NCBI GenBank assembly: GCA_002748705.1
Contig: PDSZ01000044.1
Span: 26,042-90,041 of the forward strand
From: Candidatus Fermentibacterota bacterium
GTDB taxonomy: Bacteria > Fermentibacterota > Fermentibacteria > Fermentibacterales > Fermentibacteraceae
Direction: 5' to 3'
DNA length: 64,000 nucleotides
The notes beneath the pieces are model-generated. The model saw only the letters and a list, made by a program, of their open reading frames with translations, made no database searches and had not been told where the DNA came from. A program made the translations under genes and the position numbers. Of the stretch, positions 17,258 through 26,286 are shown one piece after another. The first letter of the stretch is position 1, and every line of letters starts with the position of its first letter.

Positions 17258-18676
17258 CTACTCCGGTTTTATTATGAGAATTTCGCCTATTGATAACGAC
17301 GAGTTTTCTTTTCCGTTCAGCTCCTGAATTTGTTCAACTGAAACACCATAAGTAACTGCAAGCTGCCACATTGTGTCTCCGTGCCGAACCACATGAGTAA
17401 CCTCTCCGTCAGACCCTCCGGATATTATCTGAACAGATTCGCTGCCCTCAAGAGGAGTACCCCGAAGCATCAGCCTCTGCCCTGGATAAATCATAGTTGT
17501 TGTGCTGATGTCGTTCCAGGCTGCAACTTCTCTGGAAGAAACCCCTATGGAAGCTCCTATACCGCCAAGTGTATCTCCGGAACGAACGGTATAAGCATAA
17601 AACCCTGCCCTCTGGGCAGCCTGGGTATTAACAGGCATTCTATCGCTTTCAGGAAGAAGCAGGAACTGCCCGGGAGCAGGCAACACAGAATTGTTAGCCT
17701 CCTTCAGGGCACCCTCGCTGATGCCCAGCGCGGAAGATATTGAGGCCCAAGTATCTCCTGCCCGCACAAGGTAGTCGGTACGGTTCACTGTCCATGCTGC
17801 CTGAAATACCACAGCAGCCCTGGATGAAGGTACTACCAGCTCCCAGTTTCTTCCTCCTGCAGGGGTTCTCTCCTTGAGAAAACTTCTGTTCCAGTCTGCA
17901 AGCAGTCCAGGGTCAATTCCGCTCTCAGCGGCAAGTATTCTCAAATCAAGACCAGGAGGCACAAGCACAACTGAAAGCTCAGGATTATCCTGCTCCCGTC
18001 CTCTGAGCGCATCAAGAGCAGCTGAAAACCTGGGAACGAAAACATCGGTTTCACCTGGAAGCTCTATCATTCCGTATTCTTTTCTTTCAGCATCAGCCAG
18101 AGCCCTCTGAACAACCCCTTCACCACAATTGTATGCAGCCAGCGCAAGGTGCCAGTCGCCAAAGTAGTTCCGAAGATAGGACAGGTAGTCTGAAGCTGTT
18201 CTGGTGGAAGAAGTCCAGGAGTATCTCTCGTCTACCTCTTCGGTCATATTCATGTGAAAATGCCTTGCAGTACCACTCATGAACTGCCAGGGGCCTGCTG
18301 CGCCAACCCTGGAATAATCCCCTATGTAATAACTGCTTTCAACCCATGGCAGCGCGGCAAGATCAACAGGAAGCCCTTCACTCCTCAGAATCGCCTGCAG
18401 AAGGCAAATCATTCCCGACTCAGCTGGACAGGATTCAGGAGAGTATGGAAGGTCACTTAAATGGGGCGCGTGCAACGGAATCTGCCTTATGACCTGATCA
18501 CCTGAAGAGCCTCTGAACAGTTCAATACTGCGGGAATTGATATCACTCATGATGCCACTGCCGGAGGCATTAGGCTGATTATCATTGTATGTTCCTGTAT
18601 CAGTGTGTATCCTTGTGCCTGAGCAGCAGGAAAGGAGCAAGACAGAAATCAGTACTGTTAAACGGTACTGAACCAT
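17258..18676 (-). CDS. MltD-like lytic transglycosylase lipoprotein with three LysM domains
   Basis: From the ATG at 18676 the protein starts with a lipoprotein signal (MVQYRLTVLISVLLLSCCSG). The SLT domain has LPWVESSYYIGDYSRVGAAG, with predicted catalytic E113 in this numbering, followed by GPWQFM and LALAAYNCGEG. Three LysM peptidoglycan-binding domains follow: YLVRAGDTWASIS, AYTVRSGDTLGGIG and THVVRHGDTMWQLA. This order (SLT then LysMs) is that of MltD. The open frame extends upstream to 18823, but that would overlap asd and place 49 residues before the signal peptide, so I reject it. It is the first gene of the four-gene operon running to 9587. Its start codon lies only 18 bases from the divergent asd start. 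Confidence 0.88.
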   Translation of the reverse strand: MVQYRLTVLISVLLLSCCSGTRIHTDTGTYNDNQPNASGSGIMSDINSRSIELFRGSSGDQVIRQIPLHAPHLSDLPYSPESCPAESGMICLLQAILRSEGLPVDLAALPWVESSYYIGDYSRVGAAGPWQFMSGTARHFHMNMTEEVDERYSWTSSTRTASDYLSYLRNYFGDWHLALAAYNCGEGVVQRALADAERKEYGMIELPGETDVFVPRFSAALDALRGREQDNPELSVVLVPPGLDLRILAAESGIDPGLLADWNRSFLKERTPAGGRNWELVVPSSRAAVVFQAAWTVNRTDYLVRAGDTWASISSALGISEGALKEANNSVLPAPGQFLLLPESDRMPVNTQAAQRAGFYAYTVRSGDTLGGIGASIGVSSREVAAWNDISTTTMIYPGQRLMLRGTPLEGSESVQIISGGSDGEVTHVVRHGDTMWQLAVTYGVSVEQIQELNGKENSSLSIGEILIIKPE

Positions 18677-18694
18677 GCGAAAGGATATTTTCGA

Positions 18695-19645
18695 ATGAAA
18701 GTCGGAATAGTCGGAGCAACAGGGCTCGTTGGACAGGCAATGCTTGCAGTTCTTCAGGAGAGTTCCCTTTCTGTTCAGTCGATAAAGCTCTTTGCCTCCG
18801 CAGACAGCGCAGGTAAAACACATATTTTCAGGACTTCTGACCTTACTGTTGAAATAATAAAAAAAGAAGCTTTGGAAAAGGGGATGTTTATACTTGGAGC
18901 CACTTCCTCTTCAATCGCTTCTGAATGGGTGCCTTTGGCGCTGGAAGCTGGTGCTGTGGTTATAGATAACTCATCAGCCCACAGAATGGATCCCGATGTT
19001 CCTCTTGTTGTGCCTCAGGTAAACCCTGAAAGTATTACCGATAAGAGCAGACTTATAGCCAATCCTAACTGCTCCACCATACAGCTGGTAATGTCTCTGA
19101 AACCCCTTATGGATCTGGCACGGTTCAAATGGGTTTCTGTTTCCACATACCAATCTGTTTCCGGCGCAGGCCGAAAAGGCCTCTCAATGCTTGAAAAGGG
19201 TGAACTTAACGGGCCGAAACCTGGAGCCGTTCACAGAAACATTCTCTGCGAAATAGGTGAACCGGAGATATCAGGATACACAGAAGAGGAACTGAAGCTC
19301 CAGAGGGAGACTGTGAAGATACTTGAAGCAGATTTTCCTGTATATCCAGCCTGCGCCCGTGTTCCAGTTGCAGTGGGCCACACTGAATCTGTCACTGTCA
19401 GGATGGAAAAGCCTGTTCCTGCCACTCTGGCAGCAGAGGCAATGAAAGACTTCAATGGGCTGAAGGTGGTAGAGAGAGGCTTTGAACCGCTTCTGGCTCA
19501 GAATACTGATGAAACTTTCGTAGGCAGAATAAGGAATCATCCAGGGGACAGAAGTATTCTTCAGTTCTGGGTCACAGCCGACAATGTGAGAAAGGGCGCC
19601 GCACTGAATGCTGTACAGATACTTGAAATGATGGCAGAAAGATAA
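18695..19645 (+). CDS. asd: Aspartate-semialdehyde dehydrogenase
   Basis: Asd reduces aspartyl phosphate to aspartate semialdehyde, the branch point to lysine/diaminopimelate, threonine and methionine. The 316-residue protein has an N-terminal NADP-binding motif (GIVGATGLVGQ), DNSSAHRMDPDVPLVVPQVN, and the catalytic cysteine C126 in NPNCSTIQ. Later motifs include YQSVSGAGRKG and RVPVAVGHTE with the expected histidine. AAAGGA lies nine bases upstream of the ATG. It supplies the diaminopimelate precursor for the peptidoglycan that the divergent transglycosylase operon remodels, though that link may be coincidental. A strong hairpin overlaps the stop codon. Confidence 0.94.
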   Translation: MKVGIVGATGLVGQAMLAVLQESSLSVQSIKLFASADSAGKTHIFRTSDLTVEIIKKEALEKGMFILGATSSSIASEWVPLALEAGAVVIDNSSAHRMDPDVPLVVPQVNPESITDKSRLIANPNCSTIQLVMSLKPLMDLARFKWVSVSTYQSVSGAGRKGLSMLEKGELNGPKPGAVHRNILCEIGEPEISGYTEEELKLQRETVKILEADFPVYPACARVPVAVGHTESVTVRMEKPVPATLAAEAMKDFNGLKVVERGFEPLLAQNTDETFVGRIRNHPGDRSILQFWVTADNVRKGAALNAVQILEMMAER

Positions 19646-19673
19646 AAGCTTCGGAAAAACCAAAGCTTTTATC
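19641..19673 (+). terminator. asd terminator
   Basis: An 11-bp perfect stem (GATAAAAGCTT / AAGCTTTTATC) around an 11-base loop begins inside the asd stop codon and is followed by TTTGC. The gene converges with the next minus-strand gene, so it may act in both directions. Confidence 0.6.
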
Positions 19674-19701
19674 TTTGCTGATAAATTAAACCACAGAAAG
19701 A

Positions 19702-20376
19702 CTAAAGATCCAAATCGTCGTCCACATCCAGAAGATCGAAGTCGTCGTCAAGATTTTCATCTGTATCCAGTGATTCGCCGCACTCCTCGCAGAAAAGCTT
19801 CTGAGGAGGATTGACATGGCCACATGAAGAACATGCAACTGTAACATCGTTATTGCTATCAAGAGAGATGTCATCCTCAAGATCAAGTTCTTCAAGGCTT
19901 TCCTGATAATCATCGGTCTCAGGAATGACAGATGCCTTTCCGGCTGTGGCTTCTTCAACATCCATGAGAACTTTCTTCAGTTCCCCGAGCTCACTTCTGA
20001 TGTCATCAAGATCATGGGCTGTAGTATTCCTTGCGCTTGTGGCGTCTTTGAGATTCTTCTGAAAGCTCTGATCGTTCTCATCATGCTCCCTGAGCTTTGC
20101 CCTGATCTGAAGTTCCTCGACCATATCAGATTCGCTCTGGTGCTTCTGTTCAAGTTCGTTGATCTTCGAAGTGAGATCGTTCACCTTGCCCTCTAGAGAA
20201 CCTTTTTCCGAACCGAGGTTGCTGAGAACACCATTAAGCTGACCGTCGTAGTCGGCTTTGATCCTGGAGTAAACCCTCTGGTTTGTCTCCTCCTTCATGG
20301 CCTCAAGATTTGACAGCCTTTCAGCAAGCTCGGTTCTTTTAGCCAGAAGATTCTGGATCTTCTTCTCTAGTGCCAT
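19702..20376 (-). CDS. Coiled-coil protein with zinc ribbon and acidic tail
   Basis: The 224-residue protein is a long coiled coil over residues 1-150 (KKIQNLLAKRTELAERLSNL, LTSKINELEQKHQS). A linker is followed by a zinc ribbon of two CxxC pairs (CSSCGHVN and CEECGES) and a very acidic tail (LDDDFDLLDVDDDLDL). There is no signal peptide. GGAGGGG precedes the ATG. The layout recalls CT398/YbgI-like and DUF164 zinc-ribbon proteins with a coiled-coil first half, but the zinc ribbon and tail differ enough that I do not name it. It lies 62 bases downstream of holA on the same strand and may be co-transcribed. Confidence 0.7.
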   Translation of the reverse strand: MALEKKIQNLLAKRTELAERLSNLEAMKEETNQRVYSRIKADYDGQLNGVLSNLGSEKGSLEGKVNDLTSKINELEQKHQSESDMVEELQIRAKLREHDENDQSFQKNLKDATSARNTTAHDLDDIRSELGELKKVLMDVEEATAGKASVIPETDDYQESLEELDLEDDISLDSNNDVTVACSSCGHVNPPQKLFCEECGESLDTDENLDDDFDLLDVDDDLDL

Positions 20377-20438
20377 TACCCCTCCATTCCAAAGAAATCA
20401 CATGTAGTATTCTCGTCACATTAGGATATTTTTCTTCA

Positions 20439-21428
20439 TTATTTATCTTTTGTCAAGGCAACCACTACTGAACCGATTGAAACGAGAGGATCCCCTCCTC
20501 TTTTTAACTGGTAATCAGCTGAAGCGAAAGTATCTAGAACCAAGGCATTTGCGTGTGATCTCCAGGTATATGCCAACCGCTCCACCGATTTCCATCTGAA
20601 TTGTGTTATTCCAAGCTTTTTCGCAGTCGCCGGGCCTGAGTTACCATTTTTCAGCATTTCTGACGCAGAAGCAACCTGATACCACTGGGAGTAAAGCAAA
20701 GCAAGGAGCCTTACAGGCTCTTCTCCTGAGCGCAGAAGAATTGCCAGAGATGTCATTGCTCCTGATCTGTCACCTGAGAGCGCAGCTTTACAGAACTCAA
20801 AAGCTGTTGTCTCCTGATCTCCCTTTACAGCCTTATACACGCCAGCTGATGAAGCCCTGACCCCCTTGCCGTGAAAGAGCGCAACTCTGGTAACCACATC
20901 GGCAAGCCTTTCCAGTTTGCCGGATGCTATTTCTTCTGCTGCTGCGCTGCCATCTTTTGTAAAGGTTATCCCCTCCTCTTCCGCGAATCTTCTGGTCCAA
21001 AGCCACATACGGCTGGGAAAAGGTTCCCAGCAGGTGAATGAAACTCCATGAGACTCAAGAGCCCTTATGAACTTGTTGGAAGGCTTCCTCCCTTCGGTTC
21101 TGGCAAACAGTATGTTCTCTGTACCTTTCTCAAGTACCTGAATAAGGTCGTTTCTGGAAGAATTGGGAATTTTGTCAACACTGCTGATTATGATCAGCTT
21201 ACCGGAACTGAACAGCGACCCTTCACTGAAAAGAGAAAGAAGACTCAGCTCTGGCAGATCACCTGGGGAAATATGAACAGTTTCGTATCCAAGGGCTTTC
21301 GTTCGGGTTCTGAGACGATCAAGCAATATTGAAGACTGGCAGTACTCATCTCCTGATATGAGGAAGACACTTCCAGGCTCTGCAGAATCAACTCTCTTTT
21401 CCACATCTTCAAAGGTTTTCACAATCAA
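20439..21428 (-). CDS. holA: DNA polymerase III subunit delta
   Basis: HolA is the clamp-loader subunit that opens the beta sliding clamp. Family features are VFLISGDEYCQ near the N-terminus, the strand SGKLIIISSVDKIPNSSRND, the cysteine-free AAA+-like lid region, and the C-terminal helical collar (LLALLYSQWYQVASASEMLK, KKLGITQFRWKSVERLA). I choose the TTG at 21428 because GGAG lies upstream at good spacing and the protein becomes 329 residues, the usual HolA length. A GTG two codons later is the other choice. The open frame runs to 21569, but that adds ~47 residues without family similarity and overlaps the divergent chaperone gene. Confidence 0.85.
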   Translation of the reverse strand: MIVKTFEDVEKRVDSAEPGSVFLISGDEYCQSSILLDRLRTRTKALGYETVHISPGDLPELSLLSLFSEGSLFSSGKLIIISSVDKIPNSSRNDLIQVLEKGTENILFARTEGRKPSNKFIRALESHGVSFTCWEPFPSRMWLWTRRFAEEEGITFTKDGSAAAEEIASGKLERLADVVTRVALFHGKGVRASSAGVYKAVKGDQETTAFEFCKAALSGDRSGAMTSLAILLRSGEEPVRLLALLYSQWYQVASASEMLKNGNSGPATAKKLGITQFRWKSVERLAYTWRSHANALVLDTFASADYQLKRGGDPLVSIGSVVVALTKDK

Positions 21429-21513
21429 TGCCGTACACTCCAGTGCTATTGCCCCTGCACTACTGTTTTGCTTATTTTCCAGCCTTAAAAAATAAACACG
21501 GGGGTACTGTATA

Positions 21514-23364
21514 ATGCTAACCTGGTTCAGAGACAATGCAAAGATATTCCTCATAGCCATCGTTGTCATCTTCGTTGGTATGATATTTCTTGAATGGGGC
21601 CGCGGAGGTCTTCAGAAGGTTGAAGCTGACAAGCTCACCGTTGGTATGGTAAACGGTAAGGGGCTTGAACCTTCTGCCTATGATGCAGCGAGACAGGAAG
21701 TCTATGCAGGAATGGAAAACCAGATGGTCAGCATGGGATATCCCAATGCTGAGAGCCAGCTTACACTTCTTCATAATGACATAAACGATGCCGCTTTTGA
21801 TCTGCTGATAGACAGAACTCTTCAGGATGAGTTTCTGAAGCAGCTTGACTGGGAACCTGTAAACATGGAAATGGCTGAAGAGCTGCTGAAAACTCAGCTG
21901 GTTCTCATGGGTGTTCAGGATACTGATGCATACCTGAATGAATACCGTAACGATCCAAATTACAGCATGACTCTGTATCAGGTAACAGCCCAGGCAGACA
22001 GATCAGTGTTCAGTTCAGCTGTATCTCTTCAGAACATGATTTCCAGAGATGAACTGGATTTCCTGCTGAGAGATGCCATGACAACGGTTACTGCGAAGTA
22101 CATCCCCTTCAGAGCATCACCTGCAATTCCGTCTGACCAGGAACTGGAAACCTTCTACGAAGAGAATACAGAACTTTTTGAGAGAGCCGGCGGTTCCCGA
22201 ATCCGCTATGCCACATACATGATTCATCCCGGTGAAGAAGATCTGGAAGTATCCAGTTCCATGGTTGACTCTCTGGCACTTGCAGGAGCAGGCAACTCTG
22301 ATACTCTGAGGCTTACCAGGGCTCAGCTTGAAACTGTCACAGGCTGGAGCGTGGAAATGGAAACCGGTGAGCTTTCGCAACCCTTCCAGGCACCTTCAAT
22401 GGCACAGAACGGCCTGCAGGCATTCCACTCCATTGAACTGCTTTCAGTTACTGAATTTCCTGAAGATACCACCGGCGGCCTTGATACACTGGACATAGTT
22501 CACTGGGAAGTACCGGTATTTCCAGGCCGTAACACTGTCCGTCAGTCATTCTGGGATCTTGAGGAAAAGGCCGAGTCACTACTTGCAATGCAGATACCGG
22601 TCCAGACAGACTATCAGCTTGTTGACTATGGAGAAATCCTTGTTGATACAAAAACAATACCCTCAATGGAAATACCCCAGTCTCTCATATCCTTTGCAAC
22701 AGACAGCATATGGATAGACAGCATCGGACCTGTCTTCTACATACCAAGCTTCTCAGGCAGCTACCCTGCTCTGATGGTTGCCAGAAAACTTGAAGAGGTT
22801 CCTGAAGGTATAGCCACCCTTGAAGAAGTGATGGAAAACAGTACTCTTCTCATGGAGTACTACACAGACCTTCAGAGCAGGCAGTCACTTGAAATGGCTG
22901 AACAGGCCCTGGAAGATATTACTGCTTCAGGAATGAACCTTACAGCCTGGGCAGAAGCTGACTCAATGGAGGTTTACGATTCCCAGCAGTTCAGTCCTGC
23001 ATCAGTAAGACAGTGGGCAGAATCAGAAGAAGCTGCATACAGAGGCATTCTCGGCAGTGCCCAGTTCGCAGATGCAGCGCTTTATTCAGATATGTACACA
23101 GTGATAGGCCCTTTCAGCAGCAACGGTGTCTCCTACCTTGCAGAAATTGTCACCAGAACCGAACCGCAACTTCCGGAAAATCTCTCGCAGCTTGCAGGTT
23201 TCTATCTTTCCATGCAGGGAAGCTACAACACTTCGTTCACAACCAGACTCATGGACGGTCTGAAAGAGAACTCGGAAATAGTTGATTCAAGAGAGAGCTA
23301 CTACAACACCCTTGATTCCCTGAGGGCTGAATACGCAGCCAGGCAGGAAGCTCAGGAACAGTAA
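21514..23364 (+). CDS. PpiD/SurA-like membrane-anchored periplasmic chaperone
   Basis: The 616-residue protein starts with a short cytoplasmic segment and one transmembrane helix (residues ~11-29, FLIAIVVIFVGMIFLEWG). A SurA/PpiD-type N-terminal chaperone region follows (VNGKGLEPSAYDAARQEVYA through DLLIDRTLQDEFLKQL). The rest is a large periplasmic domain; the parvulin isomerase signature is weak, so it may be a chaperone without isomerase activity. The architecture matches PpiD, which helps outer-membrane and exported proteins emerging from Sec. It is divergent from holA, with about 85 bases between the starts. A terminator hairpin follows the stop. Confidence 0.8.
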   Translation: MLTWFRDNAKIFLIAIVVIFVGMIFLEWGRGGLQKVEADKLTVGMVNGKGLEPSAYDAARQEVYAGMENQMVSMGYPNAESQLTLLHNDINDAAFDLLIDRTLQDEFLKQLDWEPVNMEMAEELLKTQLVLMGVQDTDAYLNEYRNDPNYSMTLYQVTAQADRSVFSSAVSLQNMISRDELDFLLRDAMTTVTAKYIPFRASPAIPSDQELETFYEENTELFERAGGSRIRYATYMIHPGEEDLEVSSSMVDSLALAGAGNSDTLRLTRAQLETVTGWSVEMETGELSQPFQAPSMAQNGLQAFHSIELLSVTEFPEDTTGGLDTLDIVHWEVPVFPGRNTVRQSFWDLEEKAESLLAMQIPVQTDYQLVDYGEILVDTKTIPSMEIPQSLISFATDSIWIDSIGPVFYIPSFSGSYPALMVARKLEEVPEGIATLEEVMENSTLLMEYYTDLQSRQSLEMAEQALEDITASGMNLTAWAEADSMEVYDSQQFSPASVRQWAESEEAAYRGILGSAQFADAALYSDMYTVIGPFSSNGVSYLAEIVTRTEPQLPENLSQLAGFYLSMQGSYNTSFTTRLMDGLKENSEIVDSRESYYNTLDSLRAEYAARQEAQEQ

Positions 23365-23381
23365 AACTGCAAGATAGTAAA

Positions 23382-23411
23382 AAAGGTCCTGTGAAAACTC
23401 ATGGGACCTTT
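23382..23411 (+). terminator. Terminator after the PpiD-like gene
   Basis: AAAGGTCC and GGACCTTT form an 8-bp stem around 14 bases, with A residues before and TATAAAT after, 18 bases past the stop codon. Confidence 0.65.
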
Positions 23412-23563
23412 ATAAATAAGTCAGAGTGTTTTTGTCTGCCGGTATACTTTTCTATTAACTCGATAAAACACTGAAGAAGTAAGCAAATGGCAGCAAAAAC
23501 AAGGTTGACTTTTGACACCTCATTCTGATATCGTTGAAAAGTATTATTGTGGAACTGTAATTA

Positions 23564-24610
23564 ATGACCAGTTTAGAAGTTCTTGCAATGGTGTTATGCA
23601 CGATTTCCTGCAGCAGTTATGAAGATAAGCCCTCTGTAATACTTATAATAATTGATACTTTGAGAGCAGATCATCTCTCATGCTATGGATACGAAAGAAT
23701 TACTTCGCCAGTATTGGACAGCCTTGCAGCAACAGGAACCATTTGGGCCAATGCTAATTCCAATGCTTCATGGACACTTCCGGCTACAGCCAGTATCTGG
23801 ACAGGTGTAGCCCCAAAATCCCACGGCGTTACAATGAGTCTCGCCACAGGAAATGTATTTGGTATCAGCCCGGAAACTCCTGTGCTGCCAATGGCGATGA
23901 AATCCAACGGATATCAGACAGCAGGTTTTTTCAATGTTTATCTTTTCAGCCCATATTTCGGATTTCATAAAGGTTTTGATAGATATGACTGCACAGAAAA
24001 AGGACACGACCGTGCGGAAGAGACTGTAGATATGGCTATTCAATGGCTGGAGGAGATTGATCACGAAAAACCCTTCTTCCTCACTGTACATCTGTTTGAT
24101 GTTCATGCTCCATACGATCCGCCAGCTCCTTTCAATACTCTTTTCTGCAACGATGAAACTGACGGAAAATCATATTGGGATATTTCTGAGAATGGAGATA
24201 TTCTCCACCCTGAGCAACTGGAACACCTTATGGGCCTTTATGATGGAGAGATTGCACAGGTTGACTCTGAACTGGGAAGACTGTTCAGAACAGTAAGGGA
24301 CCTTGAGCTGGATCAAAAGACCTTGATAATAGTTACAGCGGATCATGGCGAGGAATTTCTGGAACATGGCTATGTGGGACATGGAAAAAATCTTTTTCAG
24401 GAAACAGTGCATATCCCTCTGATAACATCAGGGACTGAAGTGGCTGCCGGAGCCGTTAGACACGAAACTGTAGCTCAGTTTGATATTTTTCCATCTATCC
24501 TCTCATACTGTGCTTGTCTTACAGACAACAGATTTGATGGAATATCTTTTTTCAGCGAAAGTCTGCCTGAAAACAGATTCATCCCTGCAAGTGAGATAAA
24601 TAGGGCTTGA
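23564..24610 (+). CDS. Sulfatase-superfamily hydrolase lipoprotein, probably C-terminally truncated
   Basis: The protein has an N-terminal lipoprotein-like signal (VLAMVLCTISCSS) and then the alkaline phosphatase/sulfatase core: VILIIIDTLRADHLSCYGY with metal-binding aspartates, SWTLPATASIWTG, and the second metal site TADHGEEFLEHGYVGHGK. The formylglycine motif C/S-x-P-x-R of classical sulfatases is absent; SWTLPA occupies the place, as in many uncharacterised TLPS-type members, so phosphatase or phosphoglycerol/phosphoethanolamine-transferase chemistry is as likely as sulfate hydrolysis. At 348 residues it stops at FIPASEINRA, where family members usually continue for roughly 60 or more residues. 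A transposase gene begins 92 bases later, so insertion or deletion may have removed the end. Confidence 0.75.
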   Translation: MTSLEVLAMVLCTISCSSYEDKPSVILIIIDTLRADHLSCYGYERITSPVLDSLAATGTIWANANSNASWTLPATASIWTGVAPKSHGVTMSLATGNVFGISPETPVLPMAMKSNGYQTAGFFNVYLFSPYFGFHKGFDRYDCTEKGHDRAEETVDMAIQWLEEIDHEKPFFLTVHLFDVHAPYDPPAPFNTLFCNDETDGKSYWDISENGDILHPEQLEHLMGLYDGEIAQVDSELGRLFRTVRDLELDQKTLIIVTADHGEEFLEHGYVGHGKNLFQETVHIPLITSGTEVAAGAVRHETVAQFDIFPSILSYCACLTDNRFDGISFFSESLPENRFIPASEINRA

Positions 24611-24654
24611 TGCTGAAGCTTTAAACCTTTACAGCGCAACGGAATGAGGGTATA

Positions 24655-26223
24655 TTAGGTGCATAGAAATGCACGCAATATGAGCACATTTGCTCAAAAC
24701 CCTTGCACCTGGAGATTCAATTGTATCAGCATAACAACCGTCAGTTGGAAATTGAGGCCTTCAAGACTCCATTCAGGACACCGCTGGATACTGAGAACAG
24801 ATGGGTCAAGCTGGCAAAGCTGGTTCCCTGGGATTTCGTGGAAGAAGTTTATCTTCGAAGTCTCGGGAGAAAGAAAGAAGGACAGCGAGCCCTCCCCGGC
24901 AGATTCGCGTTCGGTTCCATACTGATCCAGGAGAAACTTGGTCTGACAGACAGGGAGACAGTGGACACGATCAGAGAGAATCCTTACCTCCAGTGGTTCT
25001 TAGGATTGCAGGAGTTCCAGATCAAGCCTCCGTTGGATCAGTCACAGCTTTGCAGGTTCAGGAAGAGATTTCCCGCACAGGCCATAGCTGAGATAAACGA
25101 GAGAATCCTCCTGGCCGCCCGCAAGCGCCACAGAGATGATGAATCGTCTTCCAGTGATGATGGAGGCTTTGTGAATAAAGGCCGGTTGATCGTTGATGCA
25201 ACAGCGACCCCTGCTGACATCACATTCCCCACAGACCTGAAACTGCTGAACAAGGGGCGAGAGCTGCTTGAGAAGATGGTTGATGTACTCCATTCGGAAC
25301 GGGAGCCGGGCAGCACAAAGCCCCGGACCTACCGGAAGAGAGCACGGAAAGCTTTCCTTAGCCTGCAGAAAACCAGACGGCCCGGCAGCAGAAAACTCAG
25401 AAAGGCAATGAGGAAGCAGCTTGGCTATGTGCGCAGGGATCTTGGTCATGTGGATGCCCTGCTTGATGAAGTTGGCTTTGGAGTACTGGATCTGGATCTT
25501 TACAGAAAGCTGCTTGTCATCCGTGAGGTATACCGTCAGCAGCAAGAGATGTATGATGAGAGAAAGCGGACGATACCCCACCGCATAGTAAGCATATCAC
25601 AGCCGCATGTACGTCCCATCAAGCGAAACAAAGCCGGAGCAGTCTGGGAGTTTGGCGCAAAGGTATCAATAGGGCTTTCCTCCGGTCTTGCGATGATTCA
25701 TCGGATAGAATGGGACAACTTCAACGAGAGTCTTGATCTGATCGGTCAGATCAAGGAGTACCACCGGCTGTTCGGCTGCTGGCCTGAGTCAGTTCATGCT
25801 GACCGGATCTACCGGACGCGAGAGAACATGCGTTTCTGTAAGGATCGCGGGATACGGATTTCCGGCCGCAAGCTCGGTCGTCCTTTTGAAGACCCTGCGG
25901 TAATGAAGGCACTTCGTCAACAGCGCTATGAAGATGAGCGCATCAGGAACGCAATAGAGGGTAAGATAGGAGAAGGTAAGCGGAGGTATTCAACCGACCG
26001 GGTAATGACCAAGCTCCGGGAAACGAGCGAGACTGTGATCAGCATGGTCTACCTGGTAATGAATCTTGAAAGGCTGTTGAGGGAGGGTGCTTCCTCATAC
26101 CTAATGAGGATTTATCACAGTCTGAAAGCCTGCTTGTTACTGGAAGTCCTTTGGGGCGAACTGGACTGGTCAGGTATGCAGGGCCGGGGCTGAGTGGGAT
26201 GATGGGTTGAACAGCAAGCCCTA
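24655..26223 (+). mobile_element. Insertion sequence, ends uncertain
   Basis: The element must include the transposase gene and short flanks. ATTAGG at about 24655 is matched by its complement CCTAAT near 26223, but only six bases agree and no target duplication is obvious, so the limits given are a guess. It lies between a sulfatase gene that looks short and the GH85 gene. Confidence 0.45.
24703..26193 (+). CDS. IS5-superfamily-like DDE transposase
   Basis: The 496-residue protein has the N-terminal DUF772-type domain (TDRETVDTIRENPYLQWFLG, PPLDQSQLCRFRKRFP) and a split DDE catalytic domain. The first aspartate is in LIVDATATPADITFP, the second in VHADRIYRTRENMRF, and the glutamate in IEGKIGEGKRRYSTDR. 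A basic insert of ~100 residues lies between the first two. The C-terminus ETVISMVYLVMNLERLLR is typical. Translation probably begins at a TTG at 24703, since no ATG lies upstream in frame. The gene looks intact, so the element may still be mobile. Two small hairpins (24659-24674 and 24681-24696) precede it. I cannot define the terminal inverted repeats. Confidence 0.88.
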   Translation: MHLEIQLYQHNNRQLEIEAFKTPFRTPLDTENRWVKLAKLVPWDFVEEVYLRSLGRKKEGQRALPGRFAFGSILIQEKLGLTDRETVDTIRENPYLQWFLGLQEFQIKPPLDQSQLCRFRKRFPAQAIAEINERILLAARKRHRDDESSSSDDGGFVNKGRLIVDATATPADITFPTDLKLLNKGRELLEKMVDVLHSEREPGSTKPRTYRKRARKAFLSLQKTRRPGSRKLRKAMRKQLGYVRRDLGHVDALLDEVGFGVLDLDLYRKLLVIREVYRQQQEMYDERKRTIPHRIVSISQPHVRPIKRNKAGAVWEFGAKVSIGLSSGLAMIHRIEWDNFNESLDLIGQIKEYHRLFGCWPESVHADRIYRTRENMRFCKDRGIRISGRKLGRPFEDPAVMKALRQQRYEDERIRNAIEGKIGEGKRRYSTDRVMTKLRETSETVISMVYLVMNLERLLREGASSYLMRIYHSLKACLLLEVLWGELDWSGMQGRG

Positions 26224-26286
26224 ATTAACAATTCAGTTCAATACAGCAAATCTTTCATAGAAACAAGCTCGAAAGGTGCTTAAACC

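Noticed and set aside
18677..18823. Longer N-terminus for the MltD-like protein
   Set aside because: It would put 49 residues with scattered cysteines before the lipoprotein signal and overlap asd by about 130 bases.
21429..21569. Longer N-terminus for HolA
   Set aside because: The added residues have no family similarity, and the frame overlaps the divergent PpiD-like gene start.
24611..26286. Clear terminal inverted repeats for the insertion sequence
   Set aside because: Only short matches (ATTAGG; AGCACnTTT-like) were found by eye, too weak to define ends.
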